From Bin75 sp965212135 (GTDB lineage Bacteria; Nitrospirota; Nitrospiria; Nitrospirales; UBA8639), in assembly GCA_965212135.1 (NCBI GenBank), contig OZ243044.1, positions 310,001-374,000 of the forward strand: a DNA stretch of 64,000 nucleotides, read 5' to 3'. The first letter of the stretch is position 1. Each line of letters begins with the position of its first letter. Position numbers and translations under genes: made by a program. Positions 54,890 through 62,824 of the stretch are shown piece after piece. Below the pieces are notes generated by a model that was not told the DNA's origin, searched no databases, and saw only the letters and a list, made by a program, of their open reading frames with translations.

Positions 54890-55816
54890 ATGAATGAACA
54901 AACCGGCACAGGAATGACCGCGCCACCACGCATGACGCTGTTTGAACGCGGACCCGGGACCCGGCAGATTCTGGTCCTGTGCGGCTTCCTCCTTGTGGCC
55001 GGTTGCGTCAAAGCTCCGGGGACGGCGCGCGACCAGGTCATTTTCATTTCAGAGGAAAAAGAAATGGCCCTGGGAGCCGATGCCTTTCGCAGTGTTCTGC
55101 GACAAGCTCGATTGAGCACCAACGCCGAAATCAATGAAATGGTGAACCGCGTTGGCCAACGCATCGCGGCCGTGGTTGACCGGCCGACCTACCATTGGGA
55201 ATTTGCCGTGATTGACGATGACACCACGATGAACGCCTTCGCTCTTCCGGGAGGGAAGGTTGCCGTCTATACCGGCATTCTGAAACGCACGGACAACGAA
55301 GCCGGATTGGCCACGGTCATTGCGCATGAGATCGCGCATGCGCTGCAACGGCACGGCGCGGAACGCATGAGCCGAGGCATTCTCGATAAAATCGCTCAGA
55401 TAGGAGCTATCGCCGGGGCCGCCACCGGCATCGTGAACCCCGAAGTGGCGATCAGCGCCATGAGCGTGTACGGTCTGGGCGTCACGCTTCCACACAATCG
55501 GCGACAGGAATCGGAAGCGGACTATATCGGCCTGCAACTAATGGCGAAAGCCGGGTACGATCCTCGCGAAGCCATTCGTTTTTGGGAACGCATGAGCGGC
55601 TGTCCCAAGCAAATGATTGGAAAATTTTGTTTTCGTTCAAATGCGGCCGTCCCCGCATTTCTTTCCACGCACCCGTCCGACGTCTTGCGGATTCAAAACA
55701 TCGAAGGCTGGCTTCCGTCCGTCCTGCCGGATTATCAGCCGCGGCCCGACGACGCCGAACGGGACCCCACTCACCCGTCAGCCGCGCCCTCTTCCGCCTC
55801 AACGCCCGTGAACTGA
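54890..55816 (+). CDS. M48 family metalloprotease, lipoprotein-like
   Basis: A 308-residue zinc protease. An uncleaved n-region is followed by LCGFLLVAGC near residue 38, a lipobox. The zinc motif HEIAHALQRHG lies near residue 145 and the third ligand glutamate in RRQESEADYIGLQLMAKAGYDP near 208, as in the BepA/LoiP/YcaL group of periplasmic proteases that check outer-membrane protein assembly. The last residues are Pro- and Ser-rich. It follows sppA by one base, so the two proteases form a pair inside the pyr operon, upstream of carB by 4 bases. Confidence 0.87.
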   Translation: MNEQTGTGMTAPPRMTLFERGPGTRQILVLCGFLLVAGCVKAPGTARDQVIFISEEKEMALGADAFRSVLRQARLSTNAEINEMVNRVGQRIAAVVDRPTYHWEFAVIDDDTTMNAFALPGGKVAVYTGILKRTDNEAGLATVIAHEIAHALQRHGAERMSRGILDKIAQIGAIAGAATGIVNPEVAISAMSVYGLGVTLPHNRRQESEADYIGLQLMAKAGYDPREAIRFWERMSGCPKQMIGKFCFRSNAAVPAFLSTHPSDVLRIQNIEGWLPSVLPDYQPRPDDAERDPTHPSAAPSSASTPVN

Positions 55817-55820
55817 CGTC

Positions 55821-58800
55821 ATGCCGAGACGAGACGACTTACGGCGCATTCTCCTGATTGGCTCCGGACCCATTGTGATCGGTCAAGCGTGCGAATTTGA
55901 TTATTCCGGCACGCAGGCGTGCAAAGCGCTCAAACGGGAAGGGTATGAAGTGGTCCTGATTAACAGCAATCCCGCCACGATCATGACCGATCCCGACGTG
56001 GCGGATCGCACGTACATTGAACCCATCACGGTTGACGTGGTGGAACGGATTCTTGAGCGCGAACGCCCCGATGCGTTGCTGCCGACCATGGGCGGGCAAA
56101 CGGCGCTGAATGTGACGATGGACCTTCAGAAACAGGGCATTCTCGAACGCTACCGCGTGCGGCTCATCGGGGCCGCTTACGAAGCCATCGTCAAGGCTGA
56201 AGACCGTGACGCCTTCAAACGGGCCATGGAAAAAATCGGGGTGGCCACGCCGTTGAGTCGGCTCGTCCGAACCCGCGACGAAGCCCTCGGTGTTCTGGAC
56301 ACCGTCGGATTTCCCGCCATTGTGCGCCCGTCCTTCACGTTGGGCGGAGCCGGCGGGAACATTGCCGGCAATCATGAGGAGTTTGAACGGTACATTGATT
56401 GGGCCCTGCTCACCAGTCCGGTCGGGGAGGTCCTGATTGAGCGTTCCTTGATCGGCTGGAAAGAATACGAGCTTGAAGTCATGCGCGACTTGCACGACAA
56501 CGTGGTCATCGTCTGTCCCATTGAAAACGTTGACGCCATGGGCGTGCATACCGGCGACAGCATCACGGTGGCGCCGGCCATGACCCTGACGGATAAAGAA
56601 TATCAACGCATGCGGGACGCGGCGATTCGTATCATCCGGGAAATCGGCATTGAGACCGGCGGGTCGAACATTCAATTTGCCCTGAACCCGAAAAACGGGG
56701 AGATGATCGTGATTGAAATGAACCCGCGCGTGTCACGAAGTTCGGCGCTGGCCTCCAAGGCGACGGGGTTCCCCATCGCGAAAATTGCGGCCCAACTGGC
56801 CGTGGGCTATACATTGGATGAAATGACCAATGACATTACCCGCGTCACCAAAGCCTCCTTTGAACCCGCGATTGACTACGTGGTTGTCAAAATTCCGAGA
56901 TTCGCCTTTGAGAAATTCCACGGATCCAATCCCACGCTCACGACCCAAATGAAATCCGTGGGCGAGGCCATGGCCCTGGGGCGAACGTTTAAGGAAGCGT
57001 TTCACAAAGCCTTACGGTCGCTGGAAACGGGTCGTTGTGGATTGACGTCCCTCCACGCACTGGACCATTACCTGCCGGGAGACGCCGTCAATCCGGACGT
57101 CCGGGAACGCATTCGCACGGCCTTGCGGTCACCCCATCCGGATCGTCCCTGGCACATCGCGGATGGGCTGCGGCTGCGCACATCCAAAGATGAAATCGTT
57201 GCGGCGACCCATATTGATCCGTGGTTTCTGGATCAAATAGAGGAACTCGTGCTCTTTGAACAACGGTTACTGACTCACGCGCACACGGAATCCCGGCATC
57301 AAACCGTTGAATCCGGCGCGAAGCCGGACGCGCTGTTTCACGAACCCGACTCGCGCGCATTGCTCACGGAGGCGAAACGCCTGGGCTTTGCGGATGAACG
57401 ATTGGCCCAATTACTGAACACCACGGCGGAAGCCATGCGAACGTTCCGACACACCCGCCTGCCCTCTCACCGGGTGACCTATGCGCGAGTTGATACGTGC
57501 GCCGCCGAATTTGAAGCGATGACGCCCTATCTCTATTCCACGTATGGCCGGACGTGCGAGGCGCGCCCGACGAACCGGAAAAAAGTCGTCATTCTGGGCG
57601 GCGGGCCGAATCGGATCGGGCAGGGTATTGAATTTGATTATTGCTGCGTCCATGCCACGTTGGCCTTGCGGGAATTGGGCATTGAAACCATCATGGTGAA
57701 TTGCAATCCCGAAACTGTGAGTACGGATTACGACACGTCCGACCGGCTCTATTTTGAACCGCTGACCGAAGAAGACGTGCTGAACGTCACGGACATTGAA
57801 CAGCCCATGGGGGTGGTCGTCCAATTTGGCGGACAAACGCCGCTCAAGCTGGCGCGTCCCCTGGCGCGGGCGAAGGTCCCGATTTTAGGCACCAGCCCCG
57901 ACGCCATTGACCGCGCCGAAAATCGTGAACGGTTCAGTGCCTTAATCACCGCACTCGGCCTCCGGCAACCGCGAAACGGCACCGCACGATCCGACAAGGA
58001 AACCTATGCCATTGCCGCGCGGCTCGGCTATCCCGTCATGGTGCGCCCCTCGTACGTCCTGGGCGGACGGGCCATGCAAATCGCCTACGATGAAGATTCG
58101 CTGCGCCGGTACGTCACCGACAACGTCCTGACGACCGGCCAATATCCGCTGTTGATTGATCAGTATTTGACCGATGCCATTGAAGTGGACGTGGACGCGG
58201 TGTCCGACGGAACCGACGTCGTCGTGGCCGGCATTATGGAACACGTGGAAGAAGCCGGCATCCATTCCGGGGATTCCGCCTGTTCCCTGCCCCCGCATTC
58301 GTTGCCCGCGGAACTGGTGGACCGGATTCGCCGGCAAACCGTCACCCTCGCGCGCGAACTGCGCGTGGTCGGTCTGATGAACGTGCAATTTGCCGTTCAG
58401 GGCCATGATATTTCCATCCTGGAAGTGAATCCGCGGGCGTCGCGCACCGTCCCGTTTGTGAGTAAGGCCATTGGCGTTCCACTGGCCAAGCTCGCCATGA
58501 AAGTCATGGTGGGTCATTCGTTGCGGGACCTGAAATTCACCACGGCGCCGACGGTGTCCCATATTGCGGTCAAGGAATCGGTGTTCCCCTTTACAAAACT
58601 GGGGAACGTTGATGTATTATTAGGCCCTGAAATGCGTTCAACCGGGGAGGTGATGGGGATTGACCGGGATTTCGGGTGGGCATTCGCCAAATCTCAAGCC
58701 GCCGCGGGTTTGAGTCTGCCCCTGACCGGCACCGTCATTATGAGCGTGAAAGACGGCGACAAACCCGGCACCGTCAACGTCGCCAGGCAATTGCAGGCCA

Positions 58801-59135
58801 TGGGGTTCACCATTCAGGCCACGCGGGGAACCGCGTCGTATTTGCTTGAACACGGTCTCACCGTCGAAACCGTCAACAAAGTCAAGGAAGGGCAGCCGCA
58901 TCTGGTGGATCACATTAAAAACCGCCGGGCGCATCTGGTCGTCAATACCGTGGGAAGCGCGTCTTCGCACGCCGATTCTCTGTCCATTCGACGAGAGGCC
59001 ATCCGCCAGAATATTCCCTATTTCACCACGATTCAGGGAATCCGCGCGGGCGTCACGGCCATCGAAGCCATGAAGAAATCGCCACTGACGATTAAATCGT
59101 TGCAGGACTATCATTCGACGGAGAACAATCCGTGA
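55821..59135 (+). CDS. carB: carbamoyl-phosphate synthase large chain
   Basis: Makes carbamoyl phosphate for pyrimidines and arginine. The 1104 residues contain two ATP-grasp halves, each opened by a nucleotide segment (LLIGSGPIVIGQACEFDYSG near residue 12, then VILGGGPNRIGQGIEFDYCC near 591), a linker of helices between them, and a C-terminal MGS-like regulatory domain from about residue 960 (GTVNVARQLQAMGFTIQATRGT), where UMP may act. It is slightly longer than usual (about 1070). The stop overlaps the next gene. Confidence 0.98.
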   Translation: MPRRDDLRRILLIGSGPIVIGQACEFDYSGTQACKALKREGYEVVLINSNPATIMTDPDVADRTYIEPITVDVVERILERERPDALLPTMGGQTALNVTMDLQKQGILERYRVRLIGAAYEAIVKAEDRDAFKRAMEKIGVATPLSRLVRTRDEALGVLDTVGFPAIVRPSFTLGGAGGNIAGNHEEFERYIDWALLTSPVGEVLIERSLIGWKEYELEVMRDLHDNVVIVCPIENVDAMGVHTGDSITVAPAMTLTDKEYQRMRDAAIRIIREIGIETGGSNIQFALNPKNGEMIVIEMNPRVSRSSALASKATGFPIAKIAAQLAVGYTLDEMTNDITRVTKASFEPAIDYVVVKIPRFAFEKFHGSNPTLTTQMKSVGEAMALGRTFKEAFHKALRSLETGRCGLTSLHALDHYLPGDAVNPDVRERIRTALRSPHPDRPWHIADGLRLRTSKDEIVAATHIDPWFLDQIEELVLFEQRLLTHAHTESRHQTVESGAKPDALFHEPDSRALLTEAKRLGFADERLAQLLNTTAEAMRTFRHTRLPSHRVTYARVDTCAAEFEAMTPYLYSTYGRTCEARPTNRKKVVILGGGPNRIGQGIEFDYCCVHATLALRELGIETIMVNCNPETVSTDYDTSDRLYFEPLTEEDVLNVTDIEQPMGVVVQFGGQTPLKLARPLARAKVPILGTSPDAIDRAENRERFSALITALGLRQPRNGTARSDKETYAIAARLGYPVMVRPSYVLGGRAMQIAYDEDSLRRYVTDNVLTTGQYPLLIDQYLTDAIEVDVDAVSDGTDVVVAGIMEHVEEAGIHSGDSACSLPPHSLPAELVDRIRRQTVTLARELRVVGLMNVQFAVQGHDISILEVNPRASRTVPFVSKAIGVPLAKLAMKVMVGHSLRDLKFTTAPTVSHIAVKESVFPFTKLGNVDVLLGPEMRSTGEVMGIDRDFGWAFAKSQAAAGLSLPLTGTVIMSVKDGDKPGTVNVARQLQAMGFTIQATRGTASYLLEHGLTVETVNKVKEGQPHLVDHIKNRRAHLVVNTVGSASSHADSLSIRREAIRQNIPYFTTIQGIRAGVTAIEAMKKSPLTIKSLQDYHSTENNP

Positions 59136-59770
59136 TGGGCACGCAACAGAATCTTCCGATTTCAAACCCCGACGAATGCACGGCGCTAGACATACCCGAC
59201 GCGGAAGTCTATCTATACCCGTCGCTGTTTGCTCCACGGGACGCCGATGCCCTGTTGAGCGCATTGCGGAAAGAGATCGCCTGGAAGCAGGAAAAAATCA
59301 AACTCTACGGGCGGGAACATGCTATCCCAAGATTGACGGCATGGTACGGCGACCAGAACACAACCTACGTGTATTCCGGCATCAAAGTTGAAGCAAGCCC
59401 CTGGACGGCGAGCTTGTTGAAAATCAAAGAAACCGTGGAACTGGTGTCGGCGGTTGCATTCAACAGCGTACTGCTGAACTTATACAGAGACGGGTCTGAC
59501 AGCGTGTCATGGCACAGCGACGACGAACCGGAACTGGGAGATAATCCCGTCATCGGCTCCGTGAGCCTCGGCGCGGAACGTCCGTTTCACATGAAACACA
59601 AAACCAAAATGGATAAAGACGGGGAGCGGCTGGCAAAACCAATACCGCTGACACACGGCAGCTACCTGCTGATGAAAGGCCCCACACAACACCACTGGGT
59701 TCACCAAATCCCCAAGAGCAAAAAAGACGTGGAAGAACGCATCAATCTGACGTTTCGGGTTATACATTAG
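59132..59770 (+). CDS. alkB: AlkB-type 2-oxoglutarate/Fe(II) dioxygenase
   Basis: A 212-residue oxygenase of the AlkB (ALKBH2/3-like) group, which repairs alkylated bases by oxidative demethylation. The iron ligands are in SVSWHSDDEPELG (H and D) and GPTQHHWVHQIP (H), and the 2-oxoglutarate arginines in ERINLTFRVI near the end. RLTAWYG, followed by YVYSGI, is the usual substrate-loop region. GTG 59132 or ATG 59135 can start it, overlapping the carB stop, so it can be translated with the pyr operon. It marks the point where the normal carB-greA order is interrupted. Confidence 0.9.
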   Translation: MMGTQQNLPISNPDECTALDIPDAEVYLYPSLFAPRDADALLSALRKEIAWKQEKIKLYGREHAIPRLTAWYGDQNTTYVYSGIKVEASPWTASLLKIKETVELVSAVAFNSVLLNLYRDGSDSVSWHSDDEPELGDNPVIGSVSLGAERPFHMKHKTKMDKDGERLAKPIPLTHGSYLLMKGPTQHHWVHQIPKSKKDVEERINLTFRVIH

Positions 59771-59781
59771 AAAAGGCAGGC

Positions 59782-60063
59782 ATGAAACAGCGAGGCACCT
59801 TCCAAATTATGAGGTTTGATGAAAAGGGCGGCGTATAAGAAGGACCAAATGGAGTTTTTCGACTGGTCTGCGTCTTGGATAACGGCGGCAAAATAGCAAT
59901 CTGGGGGAAGACCGGGGCCATGGGTAACATCAATAAGGTTAAGCAAGCCGGGCCTGCCTGCATGGTGGAGTGCGAGTACCGTGAACCCAAAAATTGGGGG
60001 AGAGAACAGTTTGGGCATACCCATTGGGTTCAAGAAGATTACGACCTTAAGATCATAACGTAG
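59782..60063 (+). pseudogene. small gene interrupted by an in-frame TAA
   Basis: From ATG 59782, with AAGGCAGG upstream, the frame reads 18 codons (MKQRGTFQIMRFDEKGGV), meets TAA at 59836-59838, and continues in the same frame without another stop to TAG at 60061-60063 (EGPNGVFRLVCVLDNGGK, then IAIWG, and HTHWVQEDYDLKIIT near the end). The parts read smoothly across the stop, as if a Tyr codon had changed to TAA. The product would have 93 residues; I do not recognise it. A TTG restart at 59875 could give only the C-terminal 62 residues. The likeliest reading is a decayed gene; stop-codon readthrough is possible but unsupported. Confidence 0.6.
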
Positions 60064-60072
60064 AGCAGGCAG

Positions 60073-60123
60073 ATGTTTGAAAGGCTACTTGAAGGGATTT
60101 TTCAATCTGAAATTGTGGGGTAA
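60073..60123 (+). repeat. 16-codon relic copy of the start of the following gene
   Basis: The 16 codons from ATG 60073 read MFERLLEGIFQSEIVG then stop; the next gene, from ATG 60129, begins MFNALLEGIFESVGKK. The DNA is also similar (CTTGAAGGGATTTTTCAATC versus CTTGAAGGCATTTTTGAGTC). This looks like the remaining 5' end of a second copy of the same gene, or a small duplication that left an upstream mini-frame. Confidence 0.6.
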
Positions 60124-60128
60124 TTTTA

Positions 60129-61106
60129 ATGTTCAATGCGTTGCTTGAAGGCATTTTTGAGTCTGTCGGCAAAAAAGAGAACCGTGAAGAGCAGATCAAA
60201 TACCTCACCAGTCTACAAGAACCAGCAAAAGCTCTTCATGAGTCTTACAACACTCAAGATGGATGTACCCCCAAGTATGAAGATGAGAAAACCAGACACG
60301 CATATCTGTTGAGGTACTTCCCTTTCTATAGCCAGCTTCTCCCAGAAATCCTTCAGAAAAACAATGACTCCCTGCCAAAGAAAAAGCATCTCACGGCGAC
60401 TTTTTTCGGTTGTGGCCCCGCACCTGAACTCGTTGGGCTTCTTCAGTTTTTGCGATCAAATACTAAAACCAGACAAGTAGATGCCAACCTTGTTGATATT
60501 GCTTCGGACCATTGGAGGCATGCCAGAAATATTGCAATCAATTATATTGCCGCCAGAAACTGGGCACAGAGGTTTTCAAATTTTGTCTTCACCGGAAAAT
60601 GGGAGAGGAAGCTATTAAAAAACGTCCGGCTAGTAGAGGCAGATATTGCAGACAAAATGATGTTCTCTTCGTCCGATATTTCCGGACTGATTCGCAAATC
60701 AGATTTGGTCGTATTTCAAAACTTTTTGAATGAAATAATAAATGATGACGACAAAAGGCTTGCGACTATCGAGAACATGAAACAAACACTTGAAAAATTA
60801 CCAACTAATTCTATTGGGATTATTATTGATTGTAGTGGATACCACAAAATCGACAAAATCATAAAAGAGCTACTTGAATGGGGGCAAAAGCCTGAATTGG
60901 TAAGCATTGTCAATGTAGGCTGGCCCGAGTGTGACTGCCGCGAAAAGTGGCCTCATGAAATTGAAAAAATAACTGATGGCAAGCCCTTTTATCTTACTAC
61001 AGACCTTGAGACAGACCGTAAGAAAAACCCGGAATGGGATGGGCTATTCCTTAGGCGTAGAATTGCCTATGTATATTTGGCTTTTCGGAAAATCAAGCGA
61101 AGGTAA
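60129..61106 (+). CDS. AT-rich, putative SAM-dependent methyltransferase, accessory
   Basis: A 325-residue cytoplasmic protein of unknown family, with visibly AT-rich codons (Lys AAA, Ile ATT, Asn AAT), unlike the pyr genes before it and greA after it, which suggests recent transfer. The middle has a class I methyltransferase-like order: FFGCGPAPELVGLLQFL (motif I, about residues 93-109), an acidic residue in ANLVDIASDHW, RLVEADIAD, SDLVVFQNFLNEI, and a strand SIGIIIDCSGYHKI. The first 80 residues are helical and the C-terminus is basic. The substrate is unknown. Only a weak ribosome binding site precedes the ATG. Confidence 0.65.
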   Translation: MFNALLEGIFESVGKKENREEQIKYLTSLQEPAKALHESYNTQDGCTPKYEDEKTRHAYLLRYFPFYSQLLPEILQKNNDSLPKKKHLTATFFGCGPAPELVGLLQFLRSNTKTRQVDANLVDIASDHWRHARNIAINYIAARNWAQRFSNFVFTGKWERKLLKNVRLVEADIADKMMFSSSDISGLIRKSDLVVFQNFLNEIINDDDKRLATIENMKQTLEKLPTNSIGIIIDCSGYHKIDKIIKELLEWGQKPELVSIVNVGWPECDCREKWPHEIEKITDGKPFYLTTDLETDRKKNPEWDGLFLRRRIAYVYLAFRKIKRR

Positions 61107-61131
61107 ATCGACAAACCCATGTGGAGGCATG

Positions 61132-61605
61132 ATGCGTGTTCCGATAACAAAAAAAGGCCATGAGGCCCTTAAGGCCGAACTGGACCGGTTGCGGAAAGTT
61201 GAACGCCCCCAGAATATTCAGGACATCGCCGAGGCGCGGGAACACGGCGATTTGCGGGAAAACGCCGAATACAAAGCGGCGAAAGAACGGCAGGAATATC
61301 TTGGCACGCGGATCAATGAACTCAAACAAAAACTGGAGCAGGCGCAGATTATCGAGATCGGCGCGGGAACAGGGGAAACCGTGGTGTTCGGCGCGACCGT
61401 TCGCCTTCTTGACGTGCAATCGGAAGAACAGAAAACGTACACCCTCGTCGGCCAGGAAGAGGCCGACGTCAAAAACGGCTCAATTTCCGTTCAATCTCCG
61501 ATCGGACGCGCGTTAATCGGGCGCCGCGCCGGGGACGTGGTGTCGGTGAACCGCCCGGCGGGAATGATTGAATACGAAATTCAGGAAATCTTTTTTCAGG
61601 AGTAG
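61132..61605 (+). CDS. greA: transcription elongation factor GreA
   Basis: Rescues backtracked RNA polymerase by stimulating transcript cleavage. 157 residues. The N-terminal coiled coil carries the acidic tip AREHGDLRENAEYKAAKE near residues 36-53; the C-terminal FKBP-like domain ends in SPIGRALIGRRAGDVVSV. I choose the second of two adjacent ATG codons because GGAGG lies 4 bases before it. In many bacteria greA follows carB directly; here an AT-rich islet stands between. Confidence 0.96.
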   Translation: MRVPITKKGHEALKAELDRLRKVERPQNIQDIAEAREHGDLRENAEYKAAKERQEYLGTRINELKQKLEQAQIIEIGAGTGETVVFGATVRLLDVQSEEQKTYTLVGQEEADVKNGSISVQSPIGRALIGRRAGDVVSVNRPAGMIEYEIQEIFFQE

Positions 61606-61609
61606 CCCC

Positions 61610-62416
61610 GTGCCTTCAGCCATATCCGTCGTGACGCTGCTGACCGACTTCGGCGACCGGGACTACTTTGTCGCCGGCATGAAAGGGGTTATCCTGGGCA
61701 TTAACAATCAGGCCCGCATCGTGGACGTCTCGCATCGCGCGGCCCCGCACGCCATTGAAGAAGCCGCCTTTCTGCTGAACGCCTGTTATCGGTATTTTCC
61801 CGATGGAACCGTGCACGTCGTGGTCGTTGACCCGGGAGTCGGCTCATCGCGCAGGGGACTGCTCGTCACGACGCCGCGATTTTTCTTTGTCGCTCCCGAC
61901 AATGGCGTGTTGACCCATATTTTTGAAACTGAACGGAGCGTAGAGGTTCGGCACATTGAAAATCGTCAGTTTCGCCTGGATTCGGAAGGCGCCACTTTTG
62001 ATGGCCGGGACGTCTTTGCGCCGGCGGCCGCCTGGCTGACGCGAGGCCAAACGCCGGGAGCGTATGGCCGTTTGGTGTCCGACTATCACACGCTGCGGAT
62101 TCAAAAACCCGAGGTGCGAGACGGAACCCTGCATGGTCGCGTCGCCTACATTGATCATTTCGGCAACATTATGACCGACATCACGCCCGATGACATTCAC
62201 GCCTTGCACCAGGCCGGCGGGCGACAACGCATTTCATTTGCCATAGGCGGCATGATCATTGATGATATCAAAACGCATTACGAGCAAGGCTCGTCCGAAA
62301 AACCGGAGGCGCTGATTAACGGCAACGGTTATCTTGAAGTGTTTCTGAAAGAAACGAGCGCCGCGAACCGACTGGGGGTTACGGTCGGCACACCTCTTGA
62401 AATAAAGCCACAATAA
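61610..62416 (+). CDS. SAM hydroxide adenosyltransferase (DUF62 family)
   Basis: A 268-residue enzyme of the family that hydrolyses S-adenosylmethionine to adenosine and methionine, related to fluorinases. GTG 61610 is the start, with AGGAG 7 bases upstream overlapping the end of greA. VVTLLTDFGDRDYFVAGMKG near residue 8, ILGINNQARIVDVSH, VVVVDPGVGSSRRGL near residue 68, FFVAPDNGVLTHIF, and VAYIDHFGNIMTDI near 180 are all family marks. Cellular role not established. Confidence 0.9.
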   Translation: MPSAISVVTLLTDFGDRDYFVAGMKGVILGINNQARIVDVSHRAAPHAIEEAAFLLNACYRYFPDGTVHVVVVDPGVGSSRRGLLVTTPRFFFVAPDNGVLTHIFETERSVEVRHIENRQFRLDSEGATFDGRDVFAPAAAWLTRGQTPGAYGRLVSDYHTLRIQKPEVRDGTLHGRVAYIDHFGNIMTDITPDDIHALHQAGGRQRISFAIGGMIIDDIKTHYEQGSSEKPEALINGNGYLEVFLKETSAANRLGVTVGTPLEIKPQ

Positions 62417-62433
62417 GTAAATAAGAGGACGTC

Positions 62434-62778
62434 ATGGCAAAAGTTTCGGTCATTCTGGTTGGTGTGGTTATCGTAGCCGTCGTGGGCTGGCCAGGCTGAT
62501 CATTACTTGAATCCCGTTTTGCGGAAAACCCTTACGGACGGGAATGACAGGCAATGGCGGAGGTCTGCGGGACCATGCAGAAAGACGGCAAGCTGCCGGG
62601 CATCGCGGCGGGAGAAAATAACGCGCTCACGTTCTCAAGCAAAGAAGTGGATTTTTTCAAAAAAGACGATGTCCGGTATCCGCTTCAAACCGACTGCCTG
62701 GTTTCCCATGAAGGCAAAGAGACTGCGTGCACGTTCCGCAAAGAAACAACTGATGGCAGTTGGTCGTTTGTCAACTGA
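62434..62778 (+). pseudogene. small membrane-anchored protein gene broken by two in-frame TGA codons
   Basis: From ATG 62434, with AGAGG upstream, the frame gives a signal-anchor (MAKVSVILVGVVIVAVVGWP), then TGA at 62497-62499, 16 open codons (SLLESRFAENPYGRE), a second TGA at 62545-62547, and then an open frame to the stop at 62776-62778 (AMAEVCGTMQKDGKLPG ... TDGSWSFVN). All three parts are in one frame and read like one small exported protein with two or more cysteines. Tryptophan (TGG to TGA) at both stops is the simplest ancestor. Other genes here use TGA as a normal stop, so decay is likelier than recoding. The final 74 codons could still be made from an internal ATG at 62554, although its ribosome binding site is weak. 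Confidence 0.55.
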
Positions 62779-62824
62779 AATCAAAACAAACGAGAAAACC
62801 CGTGGGAACCCGTCCGTGCGATGG

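Noticed and set aside
59760..60033. Minus-strand frames opposite the interrupted small gene
   Set aside because: They have no ribosome binding sites and mirror the plus-strand frame, which reads more like a real protein.
62500..62530. Possible SECIS-like hairpin after the first TGA of the broken small gene
   Set aside because: Only a loose CCCG/CGGG and TTTT/AAAA pairing can be drawn; no convincing apical loop at the right distance, so selenocysteine is not supported.
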